A stretch of DNA of 64,000 bases from Selaginella tamariscina. Taxonomy: Eukaryota; Streptophyta; Lycopodiopsida; Selaginellales; Selaginellaceae. Position numbers and translations under genes: made by a program. Positions 35,271 through 48,185 of this stretch are shown piece by piece (position 1 is the stretch's first letter; every line of letters begins with the position of its first letter). The stretch covers positions 124,001 to 188,000 of the forward strand of contig PUQB01000353.1 of assembly GCA_003024785.1 (NCBI GenBank). Reading direction: 5' to 3'. The notes below the pieces were generated by a model. The model ran no database searches and was not told the origin of the DNA. It saw only the letters and a list, made by a program, of their open reading frames with translations.

Positions 35271-37275
35271 TCCACTTTGTAAACCCTAGTTCTTCCATTT
35301 TGTATCATTTATTTCATAAATTTTGCATTTATTTTCTAATTGTTAATATGCTCTAGCATTTTTTATCACATAATTAAAGAATTTAGGAGCACACTGGGAG
35401 CGCTACAAGAATGCAGCATTATTGGAGCTAGACAGAGGAAACACAAAGCTCTTGGAGTCATTTAACAAGGTTCTTATTCATACGCATAGTGTGCATATAC
35501 AATGTAGATTACAGACACAAAGAGAGAAACAAACAAGCAAAAGCTTGATCATTTCGATTTTCATACAGCATATCACATGCAATTCATGAAGCATTTGAGA
35601 GAGAGACCTTTAAGAAGACACAAATTATATGACTCAAAACTTATCAATACTTCCACAAGCATTTGAAACACAGGTTTGTTTAGTTAACGTTTTAAAGTGT
35701 GTGCGAATACTTCTGTTTAATATTAACATATGTTCTGCTAGGGAGTAAAATCTCCGTGAGAAAAGCAAAGAATGGGGCTTTGCTGGAGCTTGAACAACGT
35801 AATCAACAGCTAGCTTCCTTGCTGAGAGCATGTATGTAGGTTCTTGTCAACACACACGTACACACACTCGTTTTGTAGTCAAAACAGTGAGCTTATTGAA
35901 TAAGGGGACAGCGTCTATTTGCACAAGAGCGGAATATACAAAGCTCTGCGATACATCTCACACAGCGTATATGGCTTTCCAGGCGTATGAATGCAGTGCT
36001 CTCGTGCTGGGCTCGTGTTGTAGGAAAAAGAAGGTGATCTCTCTCTCTCTAGTCGAGCATAGATTGTGTTTACCGGAATAGGAAGGGACATACTGCAGTG
36101 CTTTGCAAGTAAACTCGAGAGTCCCTTTCATACATGTTTATATGTATGCAGTGGATTCTACATGGGCTCCTATGTAACACCCACGTACACGTACACATGC
36201 ATATATAATAGATCGTAAAGCTTTATGGAGGTACACACGCACATATGTATCATTTCTATGTAACATATATGCAGACATACACATGATGTATATAATAGAT
36301 AAAACTTTCTTGTGTATGGTCCAGAGTAGAGCATCGGATGAGAATATTACCAGGACGGTAAACTAATGTAGGTATTTGGAGGATACCGTACAAAAGCTGA
36401 GCTATTAGACACGCAGTACTGTATATGGATTGGCATTAGCCAGTTATGGGCAGCCCGTTGGAGCTGTTATTATACGTACAGAAATGTATGTATTTGGTGG
36501 TTATGATGGCAAGAGCAATTTAAACGATCTTCATGTAACTATGCACTGGGAGCTTGTTGAATCTGGGTATGCTTATATACATACATGTGTATATATGTTA
36601 TTTGAGGAGATCCCTTTCTCTTCTCTTTTTCATATGCACAAAGTGCTTGTTGATTAAAGCTCCAGAAGGCAGGGAGGAATATTCTTGTATATGTATATTA
36701 TATCTGAGGATGTATACAGTTTTGATACGGTTTGGAAGAAGTGGAATATACTTAAAGTCAGGAGATGGTCTACGGAAGGTCAATGGATGCCATACTGTTG
36801 TCCAGTCAGCAGTTTATCATATTGGGAGGAATACATGAGATATACTTTACTTAGAAACTAAGTAGATTAAAACTTATAATTATAACAATATTTGTAATGG
36901 TAAATTTTTTAAGTATATATAATCAAGTAGTTATTGTTAAATAATTTCATTCACGTCTGATTTACACATGTATTAAGATCTTAATTATATTTGAAACTCA
37001 GTGATATATTTTTTGTTAACTATGTATGCCAAAGACCGTCAGTCTTAACAAAACATTGTAAGTATTTGTGCATGTTGTAGTGGTCATCACGTATACATAT
37101 AATCTGTATATGAGTGGTTATATAATTATATGTATATACTTATATAAATAACACACGCACGTACACCTGATTAGGTGTCATGGGCTTGAGTTGCAACGGG
37201 AGTTGGGGTAAGAAAAAGCAGGTACACACACTTAGAAAAGCTGTTGTTCAATATGAGAAAACCTGCACTTGCTTA
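35271..37275 (+). pseudogene. Truncated SK (Sfi1-like/Kelch) pseudogene, block II
   Basis: The leader with AAACCCTAG (35,283-35,291) is followed by exon 1 (about 35,385-35,468), exon 2 (about 35,570-35,672), exon 3 (about 35,742-35,835) and the tryptophan-repeat exon (about 35,880-36,035). After a CT run comes the Kelch part from about 36,052, with exons at about 36,310-36,430 and 36,430-36,570 (MYVFGGYDGKSNLNDLHV), a divergent one at about 36,710-36,850, and the coiled-coil exon at about 37,175-37,275. It has the same internal deletion as blocks 0, I and III. Single-base changes disturb most exons. Confidence 0.78.
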
Positions 37276-37884
37276 TTCATAGTTATTGTGTGTGTGCCTG
37301 CGTGTGTGCCTGTGTACATATCATATTGATTAAAATCATCTTTAAACTAAACTCGACTTAAATGATTATAAATAAAGGCTCTGATTCTAAGTTGATGTTG
37401 ATTCTATTTAAATAAAATATAAATTATATTTCAATAAGGATATAGTTTTACTAGTAAAATAAATAATTTACTTATTAAATATTTATTAAACTAGGATATA
37501 ATTAAAATATTATGTCCCTATGCGTTTGTACACATATAACATGATACTGTCGGCGAATATATTACAACAGTGTGCACATGCATATATATACATGCCGAAG
37601 TTTCCGAATGCCAAACGATGAAGCGAACGTTTTATTTTCTTAACAATGGGTTAACTATTAGGACTTTTTGTTCTGAATACACACACACATATGTAGTGTT
37701 TTATTTTATATTAGATTATTGTAAGATATGTTATGACATTTAAACCATGCATATGGAAAATGCTTAAAATGGTTGTGAATAAACGAGAGAGACTCTTACA
37801 GGCATCGACATCGAACAGATAGATGAGCGCTTTTGACATGCTTGATTTAAAAAATTAACTTTTAAATAAGTATATAAAAGTAAT
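37276..37884. other. Spacer between SK copy and tRNA relic, block II
   Basis: AT-rich, no gene; matches the equivalent spacer of the other blocks. Confidence 0.55.
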
Positions 37885-37958
37885 AGTCTTATTGTGTAGT
37901 GGTTATCACATCTGTCTTATACACAGAAGGTTTCGAGTTCAACGCCTTGCTGAGGCTA
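37885..37958 (+). pseudogene. tRNA-Val-like relic, block II
   Basis: Clear D arm (GTAGTGGTTATCAC), an anticodon arm with a changed loop (CTTATAC), a damaged T stem and the 3' end GCTGAGGCTA. The 5' acceptor strand AGTCTTA no longer pairs well. Confidence 0.7.
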
Positions 37959-38143
37959 TATTCTCTTTGAAAAGCATATTAAATTTTTTAATAAAAATGC
38001 AAGATTAATTGATAACATTAAATTTGTTAATAAAATGGAAGATTAATTGATAACATTTGCCAGTACTTGTTTAACTTATGAATTTTTTATATTACTGTTA
38101 ATATTATCTTAACACAATGTACATAAAGAGTGCAGTACCATAA

Positions 38144-38265
38144 ACTAAAATTAAGAGCACTGGGAGCTCAAGAACAATGAAGCACTATTGGAGCGTACAA
38201 TAAAACTAAAATTAGGAGCACTGGGAGCTCGAGAACAATGAAGCACTATTGGAGCTTGACAGAAG
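38144..38265 (+). repeat. 61-bp tandem duplication across SK exon 1, block III
   Basis: Two adjacent copies (38,144-38,204 and 38,205-38,265), each running from AACTAAAATTA through GGGAGCTC and ATGAAGCACTATTGGAGC, i.e. the start of SK exon 1 and its upstream sequence. Confidence 0.85.
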
Positions 38266-38772
38266 AACAGAACCCTCGAATCTAAGCTCTTGAAATCAAA
38301 CAAGGTTCTTATTCATATGCACATAACATGATTGTATACATATGACACGCACACGCACACTCCCACACATACACACAAAGAAACAGGCAAAAGTTGATGA
38401 TCTTGGTTTCCATACAGGAAGCAGATGCAGTATCGTCCCAACTGGAGGACATGCAGGAGGGCAAATCAATACTTCTACAAGAGACAGTCCTTTAAGAAGA
38501 ACTCAAATTATATGTCTCAAACCTCATCAATACTTCTACAAGCATTTGAAACGCAGGTTTGTTTACTTAACATTTGAAAGTGTGTATTTTGTTTAATTCA
38601 TTTATATTTATATGCGAATATTGTAGCACATAAATCTTCTGTTTAACATTAACATGTTGTTAAATATTATGTTCTCTATGAGGCAAAAGAATGCGGCTTT
38701 GCTGGAGCTTGAACAACGTAATCAACAGCTAGTTTCCTTAAGGTATGTATAAACGTTCCTGTGGGTAAACCC
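38160..38772 (+). pseudogene. SK 5' fragment, exons 1-3 (block III)
   Basis: Exon 1 (duplicated start, ending AACAAG at about 38,304), exon 2 (about 38,419-38,552, internally rearranged so that CAATACTTCTACAAG occurs twice) and exon 3 (about 38,680-38,741, first part missing). It then runs into intron 3, which is joined to a RELCH intron near 38,772-38,790. Confidence 0.75.
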
Positions 38773-39335
38773 CCCCCCACTCTTCGTATTATGTATGCCA
38801 TACATATAATCTATCTCTCCCCCTTAATTACACACACGCAAATTCTAACGTATGGTGTAATGACAGATTTATCAGCAGTAAGTGTACGTGAACTATTGCT
38901 GCCAACAATACAGAACCTGATGCGTGATCTTGATCTACTCGATCCAGCACACAAGGAAGCATTGGAGATGATAACAAGAGGAGATCTGCGGGAAAGTTTG
39001 AAGCCATCACCAAAGTTGTGAATGCTCATCTCAGCATGTCCACCAGGTCCATGAGTACCATTTTGGTGAATCTACCCTCCATACTACAGGTTTGTATATA
39101 CATGATATATTGTGTTCTGTGTATGTATAGAGCGAGAGATTCATGTGTAATATCTATAACTGAAAAATAAACAGATGTATTTCTTTTATGCATGCATGTG
39201 TGTGTGTGTGTGTATTTCATTGTTTCAACTGTTTACAGCCAATATCTGAGCAACCATCTAGCCCAACTCAACTCCAACTCCAACAACAGCAGGAAGAAGG
39301 CGTTTTGAAAGGAATGATGAGGAACAAACTTGATA
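38773..39335 (+). pseudogene. RELCH-like last two exons (block III)
   Basis: Penultimate exon 38,867-39,089 (VRELLLPTIQNL, LDPAHKEALEMI) with a small loss after ITR; last exon about 39,239-39,335, with an extra CAACTCCAACTC stretch and glutamine codons before EEGV. The rest of RELCH is deleted. Confidence 0.8.
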
Positions 39336-41361
39336 GGAGGTAATTAATTTGTTACCAGAAATAATTAAACATAGCGTTGTAAACATAATTTTACATTTGA
39401 ATGTGACTGTAAATAGCTGACAATATTTAGCAATTAATCTTTTATTTTAAAATAATAACTGTTCGCATAAAAGCATTATTTAATTTAATCAGTTATGTTT
39501 ATTAGCTATTAAAGTTATATTTGTATTACTATTTCACTTTCGTCAAAATAAATATAAAGTATAGTTCATGGTCTTTACATCTAAGGCTGTATGTATGTAA
39601 ACAATAAATTTTTAGTTTTAGTCTTGAAGGCTTTATAGCCACGTCTACCTGTATATAAGTTTTACAGAAATGTCGATATTGCTGTTTAAAAAGCATAACC
39701 ATTGTCTATATGAAATTTTAATTTAATTTATATTATTGGGAGAATTTACCACATCCACTTTTTAAATCATGTTTATTCTTCCATTTTGCATCAATTAATT
39801 TGAAATTCAGCATTTGTTTCCCCTTTAACAATTTCTTTGTTACATAATTAAAGAATTTAGGATAACACTGGAAGCACAAAAAGAATGCACCACTCTTGGA
39901 GGGTCAACAGAAGAAACAAAGCTCTTGACTTATATTACATAATACTATTATATTATATTATAGTAAAGTAAAATGTATTTTTATTATTTAGTTTCGAATA
40001 ATATGTTAATTTGTAACTCACAAAAATCGAATATAAAAATTAATTTTTAAATGTCTTTAATCCTAATCACCATTAATAAATAAATAAAATTTCTTAACTA
40101 ACGAAATCTTCAGACCTAACTTAATCACCATTAATAAATAATAAAATTACTTAACTATCAATAATTTGAATTAAGATAATATTAATAACATTATATAATA
40201 TAAATGTATAATTTAAACATTTATAAAACAAATGAGGGTAATTTACTTGTAATTTACAAATACATACATATACGTAATATATATAGAGAGTGATGTTACT
40301 AACATTTTCTTCTTTCTTTGGTCACTACACAGGCTTTCAAGATTGTTGGTGATGTTACTACAGACGTAATGCATCACTTAGCTATGGGAGTTCATATAAT
40401 AACACCGGGCATACACACATTGTGTGTGTGCACATACACATTATATCCATGTGCATATTTACTTCATTTAAGTTTAAATATCATAATTATATTTAGTGTT
40501 ATATTTAATTAATTATGGTAACAATAATTTAGTACCTTATTGCATGTAAACAATTTTAACACACACAAACTTAACGCTACTTTAAACACGAACTCAATGC
40601 TTGTAAACAATTCAAACTTTAACACACACACACAACACTCAAAAAACTTCCTACGGTGTAAGTGCTTGATAACGGGAATAGACGTAAAGCAGCGTACAAC
40701 ATATATACATGTATGTATGCTACGATATAAACAATTTATACAATGGATATATCAATAACTAATTTAAATATATGTATTTTATGTATATATATACATTAAT
40801 AATGGAGGTAATTTTGGTATATTTAGAAATTACTAAAGATATTTATAATTAATATAACCTATTGTTATTATAAATAATCTCAACATAATAAGAAATATAT
40901 TTTTTATATAAACCCTAAGATTGAATACAAGGATATAAAAGTTTTTTGTCTCTAGTGTGTTGTCTCTCACACAAATATATATTGCCACTAGATTTTATTA
41001 TTTATTTATAGACGTGCACTTGTCACATATTTAAGTAGTCTTATCCCTAGATAAAGGATGGTTCTTTTTTTTTTTGAATTTTAAAATATGCCTTTTGAAC
41101 TTTGATCTAGTTAATATTAACCTTTGGAATACGATCTTTTAATTCATAATCCAAGAATTTTAATTAATGTTCAGTAACCTTGGAATACAATCTATCTATT
41201 GATAATAATTTCTAATTAAATTATTCAATTAAATTTAATTAAATAAATTATATTTTAGCAAAGTTAATATTTGGGCAAATTAATTAATACACGTGACATC
41301 TGACTCCTTATAATACATTGATCTGGTAATTGAACGTCCCTGTTCTTTGATTCATCACAAT
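39336..41361. other. LRR upstream region, block III
   Basis: AT-rich. It holds the old SK exon 1 relic (39,780-39,929), the exon-like piece (about 40,333-40,405), a CA run at 40,622-40,634 and the telo-box at 40,910-40,918. A short segment (AATCACCATTAATAAATA) is doubled near 40,065-40,145. Confidence 0.6.
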
Positions 41362-43477
41362 ATGCTCATTCTAGTGATTTTCTCTTCTGCTTGTAAATTT
41401 CTCATTATCTCATTCACCATGTCCACCGATTGACAATGAAATTGAAGCTTTGAAACTCTTGAGAAACGGGTTGAACATCTCATTCTGGAACGACACAGTT
41501 CATCCCAACAATTGGCAAGGTATAAAATGGAACTCACACGGTCAAGTGGAGAGCATAACCTTGCTCAATCACGGTCTCAAAGGAACTCTCAACTCCGTGT
41601 GGGATGGACTTCCTTCCTTGACTAGTCTCGATCTTTCACAGAATGCTATCACAGATATCAAAATCTTCCATTGCAGTACCAAAAACAACAGCAACATCAA
41701 AGAATTGAATCTGAGCTCCAACTTATTGCACGAGATTCCCCAGAATCTCCCCAACAACCTGGTGGTTTTGGATTCAGTAATAACTCTTTGAATGGCAGGA
41801 TTCCTAAGTTCGACTCTCTGCGTTCTCAACTTGTCCTTGAACAACTTCACTGGGGATGTGTCTTTCGGTGACAATGTCGAGCTTCAAGTGTTGGACCTCA
41901 GTTACAACAGATTCAATGGCTCCATTTCGAACTTATCGCAGCTGCAGAGTATTCAATCCCTTAATCTTTCTATAACGAGCTTGGAGGGGTCATCCCAACG
42001 AAGTCTTCCGACAAATGAGGAATTTAACACGCCTCATCTTGTCGGATAATCACTTTGTTGGGGGATACCAACACTCGAGAATTGTTATAGTCTTTCTTAT
42101 GTTACCTCGCATAACAACTTGAGTGGAGGAATACCTTCAAGCCTTGGAAGACTTCCAGAGCTCTACATTCTCAGTGTTGGTACAACATGCTGTCGGGCCA
42201 ACTTGTATTTGAAGCTGGGAGTTTCCTTAAGTTAGAAGTATTGTATTTACAAGGAAATAACTTTGAAGGGACTCTCCCTAGCAGCTTAGGAGGCCTGCAG
42301 AGGTTGAGGAACTATATCTAGGTGAGAATGGATTCACTGGCAATCTACCTCCTGAGATAAGTAACTGCTCGCTGCTCGAAGAACTTTGGGTCAATGACAA
42401 CATGCTAAGTGGTCCTATTCCTGTTGATCTTTCCAAACTCAATCGTCTTCGTCACTTGGTTTTGATGGGAACTTGATTTCTGGGGAAATCCCTCCAGAGT
42501 TGTCCAATTGCTCTCAACTTGAATTCTTGTTTTAGTAACAATTAACAGGCAGACTGCCGGAGAGCCTCGGAGACATAGACAACTTGCTGTTTTATCAATT
42601 TCAACAACAAACTTAGTGGTAACATCCCAGCAACATACAAGAACTTGAAGTCGTTATTGGGTTTGATGCTGGCTATAATATGCTGTCCGGAGAACTTCCT
42701 ATGGCACTTGGAGAGCTTCAATCTCTTCAGGTTTTGTTTTTAGGCAGCAACCGATTCTCTGGGGATATTCCCTGGTGGTTACCGAACATGACACGGCTTC
42801 GGGCGGTAGATTTCTCAAACAATAGCTTCACTGGACAGATACCACCGAGCATTTCTTATCTTTTCCAAGATGTGCTGTTATACAAAAGAGCACGGAGACT
42901 GCTCTAATCAGCTTGACACACATACGATACCCATAACTCTTGATCTCTCACATAACGAGTTAACTGGGAGTATTCCACCTGAAGTTGGGAATATGCATAA
43001 GTTACAAGTGTTGGACTTGAGTGGTAACCTCCTCAGTGGTTCAATTCCAGACAACCTCGGACACGCTAGGCAACTCCTGAAGCTCAATCTATCAATGAAC
43101 GAGCTTACTGGTCACATCCCGACCTCTCTTGCGGATCTTTCTTTCCTCTCATCTCTAGACGTGTCGTACAACCGTCTCGAAGGCAGGATTCCGCAGTCCA
43201 CAGTTTCTGACATTTCCGAATGCGTCTTTCATCGGTAATCAGTTGTGCGGAGCTCCACTTGGTGAATGTAGTTTGCCAACTCAAGATCCTTCCTCCATGT
43301 TGATGTTTCTAAGGAGCAACTTATACAGGTGGATTCCGTGGTGATATTTGTAGTTACTTTCTTATGTGCATTCTTCGTCAGTTCCCTTGGGACGTACTTT
43401 GCACTCTCTCGCATCAGGTTTTAGGCACCAAAGTTCAGTATTACGAAAACATATTTGATGTAGAGAATAAACGTTGA
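41362..43477 (+). pseudogene. LRR receptor-like protein pseudogene, block III
   Basis: Start ATG 41,362, but the signal peptide is shifted by missing bases just after it. Open pieces: about 41,450-41,791 (N-cap and first LRRs), 41,792-42,049, 42,680-42,907 and 42,870-43,238 (last LRRs and C-cap), stop TGA 43,475-43,477. The island between the last LRRs is shortened here relative to block IV. Membrane span and short tail are recognisable, with no kinase. Its 3' end (TTTGATGTAG) groups with block IV. Confidence 0.85.
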
Positions 43478-44825
43478 GTTTAATTAAACTACCACACTCT
43501 CTCTTTCTCCTCTTCTACGCAGCAAATTTGTTATTTAAAAATGTAATTAACTGTTAACATATGCCAGTCAAGAAACTATTTGTTTCATGTTAAACTTTTA
43601 ATATTATCTCCAACACTAGGGTTCATCAAAATATATAAAAGTCTGAATAGTGCAACTACTTTCCATAAACTAGAAATTAATTCTTTAAAAAAGTAACAAA
43701 CTAATTTAGTTTTATTATTATTAGCAATTACAATAAATTAGTAGTTTACTGCTTATATTTAAAAAGTTGCAATTTAAAATGTTTAAAATCTTGTTCTGAG
43801 GAATAAGTTCCTTCAGCAAATATAAACTGTATGTTCTATTTCAATATAGTACAATTTTAAATTTTTTCACTTACATAATACCATAATTATAGTACATTCC
43901 AAGGGAAAATCAAGTGAATTATTTTCATTAACCATTTTATCTACATAGGGTATTCCAGCATTATATGTTATATTATACCAAGTCTGTGTGTGTGTGAACT
44001 ATCTTTTTCGTAAGTTTCTTCGAGCATAAAATAAGAGATGTGTGTATAATTTGGCTACAAAAACAGAGTATCAGTTCAAAAGTGAGGACAACAGAGTGAT
44101 TGAAGAAAGCTGTCTACAATAAGACAGGATAAATTTGTCTAATTTGCAGAACTTTTGACTATACAAAAACTCCAATTCTACACGGCTTCACTGAAGACTT
44201 TTCAGCAGGAACATCCTGATCTTTTCAACACTTGAATTACATAGAGTGTACAGTTTCTACAATAATGCATGCAGACACACATTTATTGACTTGAATTATG
44301 TACTGTATACAGTAAAGCATAGTTATGCAGCTCTAACATAAACATTTTTCTAAGATTTCTAAATTTAATGTAACGATGTAGCAGGCTGTTAAATTAACTT
44401 ATACGTATCCCACACGGATCATTATTTTATAGCCTCAGCGACAATGAACTCGCGTCCTTTTGTGTGTAAAACAGACTACCAAATGTTTTTCTGTGTACTT
44501 ATTTAAAAGTTAGGTTTTTAAAACAAACGTGATTAAAAATGCTCATCTTTCTGGTAAGTCCGTAAGCGTCACTTCACATCAACGATTATAAGCAAAACAT
44601 TATAAAAAGCATAGGTCCTAATAATTTTAATACATTAATACTATGCAACATATATTCTGTTTTCTATAATATACACGTAACATACGTGTCTTTACATTCC
44701 CAGTGTATCAGTATATAAAAAGATTTAATAGGTAAGATAATTTATAAAATGAATGGATTTAAGCAATTTAAAAACGTTTATATGAAACTATATGAACGTG
44801 CGTAACCGTGATAGCATATATCACA
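43478..44825. other. Spacer between LRR and SK copies, block III
   Basis: AT-rich, no gene apart from the tRNA relic at 44,430-44,476. The SK leader with its telo-box-like element is partly doubled at its right end (44,839 and 44,869). Confidence 0.6.
44430..44476 (-). pseudogene. Opposite-facing tRNA-Val relic, block III
   Basis: Minus strand: the 3' half of the tRNA with GAGTTCATTG, CGCTGAGGCTA and part of the anticodon arm. The counterparts are 3,170-3,219 (inverted block) and 54,295-54,334. Confidence 0.55.
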
Positions 44826-46800
44826 TCCACTTTGTAAACTAGTTCATCATTTATACCACATCCACTTTGTAAACCCTAGTTCTTCCATTTTGCATCATTT
44901 ATTTCATAAATTCTGCATTTATTTCTAATTGTTAATATTCTTTAGCATTTTTATCACTAATTAAAGAATTTAGGAGCACACTGGGAGCGCGACAAGAATG
45001 CAGCATTACTGGAGCTAGACAGAGGAAACAGAAAGCTCTTGGAGTCAAACAAGGTTCTTATTTACGCACAGTGTGCATATACAATGTAGAATACAAACAC
45101 AAAGAGAGAAACAAACAAGCAAAAGCATATACATGCCCTTTAAGAAGAGCACAAATTATATGACTCAATACTTCCACAAGCATTTGAAACACAGGTTGTT
45201 TACTTAACGTTTTAAAGTGTGTATTCATTTTGCGAATACTTCTGTTTAATATTAACATATGTTTGCTAGGAGTAACATCTCCGTGGAAAGGCAAAAGAAT
45301 GGGGCTTTGCTGGAGCTTGAAAAACGTAATCAACAGCTAGCTTCCTTGTTGAGAGCATGTATGTAGGTTCTTGTCAGTAAACCTTACAGGCTTACACACA
45401 CGTACACACACTTGTTTTGTAGTAAAAAGAGTGAGTATTGAATAAGGGGACAGCGTCTTTGCACAAAGCGGAATATACAAAGCTCTGGATACATCTCACA
45501 CAGCGTATATGGCTTTCCAGGCGTATGAATGCAGTGCTCTCGTGCTGGCTCGTGTTGTAGGAAAAAGAAGGCGATCCTCTCTCTCTAGCCGAGCATAGAT
45601 TGGGTTTACCGGAATAGGAAGGGACATACTGCAGTGCTTTGCAAGTAAACTCGAGAGTCCCTTTCATACATGTTATATGTATGCAGTGGTTCTACATGGG
45701 CTCTATGTACACCCACGTACACGTACACATGCATATAATGTAGATCGTAAAGCTTTATGGAGGTACACACGCACATATGTATCATTTCTATGTAACATAT
45801 ATGCAGACATACACATGATGTATATAATAGATAAAATTTCTTGTGTATGGTCCAGAGTAGAGCATCGGATGAGAATATTACCAGGACGGTAAACTAATGT
45901 ATGTATTTGGAAGATACCGTACAAAAGCTGAGCTATTAGACACGCAGTACTGTATATGGATTGGCATTGCCAGTTTATGGGCAGCCCGTTGGAGCTGCTA
46001 TTATACGTACAGAAATGTATGTATTTGGTGGTTATGATGGCAAGAGCAATTTAAAACGATCTTCGTGTAACTATGCACTGGGAGCTTGTTGAATCTGGGT
46101 TGCTTATATACATACATGTGTATATGTTATTTGAGGAGATCCCTTTCTCTCTTTCTTTCATATGCACAAAGTGCTTGTTGATTAAAGCTCCAGAAGCAGG
46201 AAGGAATATTCTTGTATATGTATATTATATCTGGAGGATGTATACAGTTTTGATACGGTTTGGAAGAGTGGAATTACTTAAAGTCAGGAGAAATGGTCTA
46301 CGGAAGGTCAATGGATGCCATACTGTTGTCCAGTCAGCAGTTTATCATATTGGGAGGAATACATGAGATATACTTTACTTAGAAACTGGAGCGGGTAAGT
46401 AGATTAAAGCTTACAATTATAACAATATTTGTATAAATGTAAATTTTTAAATATATATACTCAAGTAGTTATTGTTATATAATTTCATTCACGTCTGATT
46501 TACACATGTCTTAAAGTCTTAATTATATTTGAAGCTCAGTGATATATTTATTATTAACTTCTCTTAGCAAAACTTGTATAAGTATTTATGCATGTTGTAG
46601 TGGTCATCACGTATACATATAATCTGTATACGAGTGGTTATTATATATGTATATACACACACCTGATTAAGTGTCAATGGGCTTGAGTTGCAACGGGAGT
46701 TGGAGGAAGAAAGAGCAAAGTACACACACTTAGAAACGCTGTTGTTCAATACGAGAAAACCTACAGGATCTTGCACTTGCTTTCATAGTTATTGTGTGTG
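44826..46800 (+). pseudogene. Truncated SK (Sfi1-like/Kelch) pseudogene, block III
   Basis: Leader with AAACCCTAG (about 44,871-44,879), exon 1 (about 44,975-45,052), a strongly shortened exon 2 (about 45,130-45,195), exon 3 (about 45,270-45,360) and the tryptophan exon (about 45,420-45,570), then the shared fusion to Kelch at about 45,590. Kelch exons follow to about 46,400 (VFGGYDGKSNL at about 46,020), and the coiled-coil exon at about 46,675-46,785 (GLELQRELEEER-like). Several single-base losses break it. Confidence 0.77.
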
Positions 46801-47343
46801 TGCCTGTGTACATATATCTAAACTAAACTGACTTAAAATGATTATAAAGAAAGGTTCTGATTCTAAGTTGATGTAAATTAAATATATATTATATTTCAAT
46901 AAGGATATAGTTTTACTAGTAAAATAATAATTTACTATAAATATTTATTAAACTAGGATATAATTAAATATATGTCCCTATGCGATAAATATGATAACAT
47001 GATACTGTAGGCGAATATATACAACACTGCACACATGCATATATATACATGCCGAAGGTTTCTAATGCCAAACGATGAAGCGAATGATTTATTTTTCTTA
47101 ACAATGGGTTAACTATCAGGACTTTTTGTTCTGAACACACACACACATATGTAGTGTTTTATTTTATACTAGATTATTTTAGGATATGTTAGGACAGTTA
47201 AACCATGCATACGGAAAATGCTTAAAATCGTTGTGAATAAACGAGAGAGAGACTCTTACAGGCATCGACATCAAAGAGATAGATGAGCGCTTTTGACATG
47301 CTTGGTTTAAAAATTAGCTTTTGAATATGTATATAAAAGTAAT
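46801..47343. other. Spacer between SK copy and tRNA relic, block III
   Basis: AT-rich, no gene; equivalent to 18,916-19,483 and 37,276-37,884. Confidence 0.55.
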
Positions 47344-47410
47344 AGTCTTATAATGTAGTGGTTATCACGTCTGTCTTACAAATAGAAGGTCGCGAGTTCA
47401 AACCACTTCG
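47344..47410 (+). pseudogene. tRNA-Val-like relic, block III (3' end lost)
   Basis: Good D and anticodon arms (TCTGTCTTACAAATAGA) and the start of a T arm (CGCGAGTTCAAACC). The 3' acceptor strand is gone. Confidence 0.65.
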
Positions 47411-47510
47411 CCACTCTAGACACTTGTTTAGCTTATGATTTTTATATTTTATTGTTGTCAATATTATCTCCAACACAATATACATAAAAGTGCAGTACAA
47501 TAAAATTAAA

Positions 47511-48185
47511 ATTAGGAGCACTGGGAGCTCGAGAACAATGAAGCACCTCCCCTAGCTAACAGAAGAAACAGAACGCTCGAATCCAAACTCTTGGCAAACA
47601 AGGTGCACCTCCCCTAGCTAACAGAAGAAACAGAACGCTCGAATCCAAACTCTTGGCAAACAAGGTGCACCTCCCCTTGCTAACAGAAGAAACAGAACGC
47701 TCGAATCCAAACTCTTGGCAAACAAGGTTCTTATTCATATGCACATAACATGACTGTATACGTATAGACACGCACACGCACACTCCCACACATACACACA
47801 AAGAAACAGGCAAAAGTTGATGATCTTGGTTTCCATACAGGAAGCAGATGCAGTATCGTCCCAACTGGAGGACATGCAGGAGGGCAAATCAATACTTGTA
47901 CAAGAGACAGTCCTTTAAGAAGAACACAAATTATATGTCTCAAACCTCATCTACAAGCATTTGAAACGCAGGTTTGTTTACTTAACATTTGAAAGTGTGT
48001 ATTTTGTTTAATTCATTTATATTTATATGCGAATATTGTAGCACATAAATCTTCTGTTTAACATTAACATGTTGTTAAATATTATGTTCTGCTATGAGGC
48101 AAAAGAATGCGGCTTTGCTGGAGCTTGAACAACGTAATTAACAGCTAGTTTCCTTACATAAGGTATGTATATACGTTCCTGTCGG
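47511..48185 (+). pseudogene. SK 5' fragment, exons 1-3 (block IV)
   Basis: Exon 1 is present as a triplicated piece (47,543-47,728), exon 2 at about 47,842-47,972 has the same internal rearrangement as block III, and exon 3 at about 48,095-48,161. It then runs into intron 3 and a poly-C tract at about 48,189, beyond which RELCH begins. The fragment cannot encode SK. Confidence 0.75.
47543..47728 (+). repeat. 62-bp x 3 tandem repeat of SK exon 1 end and donor site
   Basis: Three head-to-tail units (47,543-47,604, 47,605-47,666, 47,667-47,728), each from GCACCTCCCC to GGCAAACAAGGT, almost identical. Each unit includes the end of exon 1 and its GT donor. The first two are identical; the third differs by one base (CCCCTTGC for CCCCTAGC), so the event is recent. 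Confidence 0.95.

Noticed and set aside
47543-47728. CRISPR-like regular repeats
   Set aside because: The units are contiguous 62-mers without spacers and derive from an exon in a plant-like genome.
47556-47864. Minus-strand frame with a repeated serine/leucine-rich peptide
   Set aside because: It is the shadow of the 62-bp triplication of SK exon 1 read backwards.
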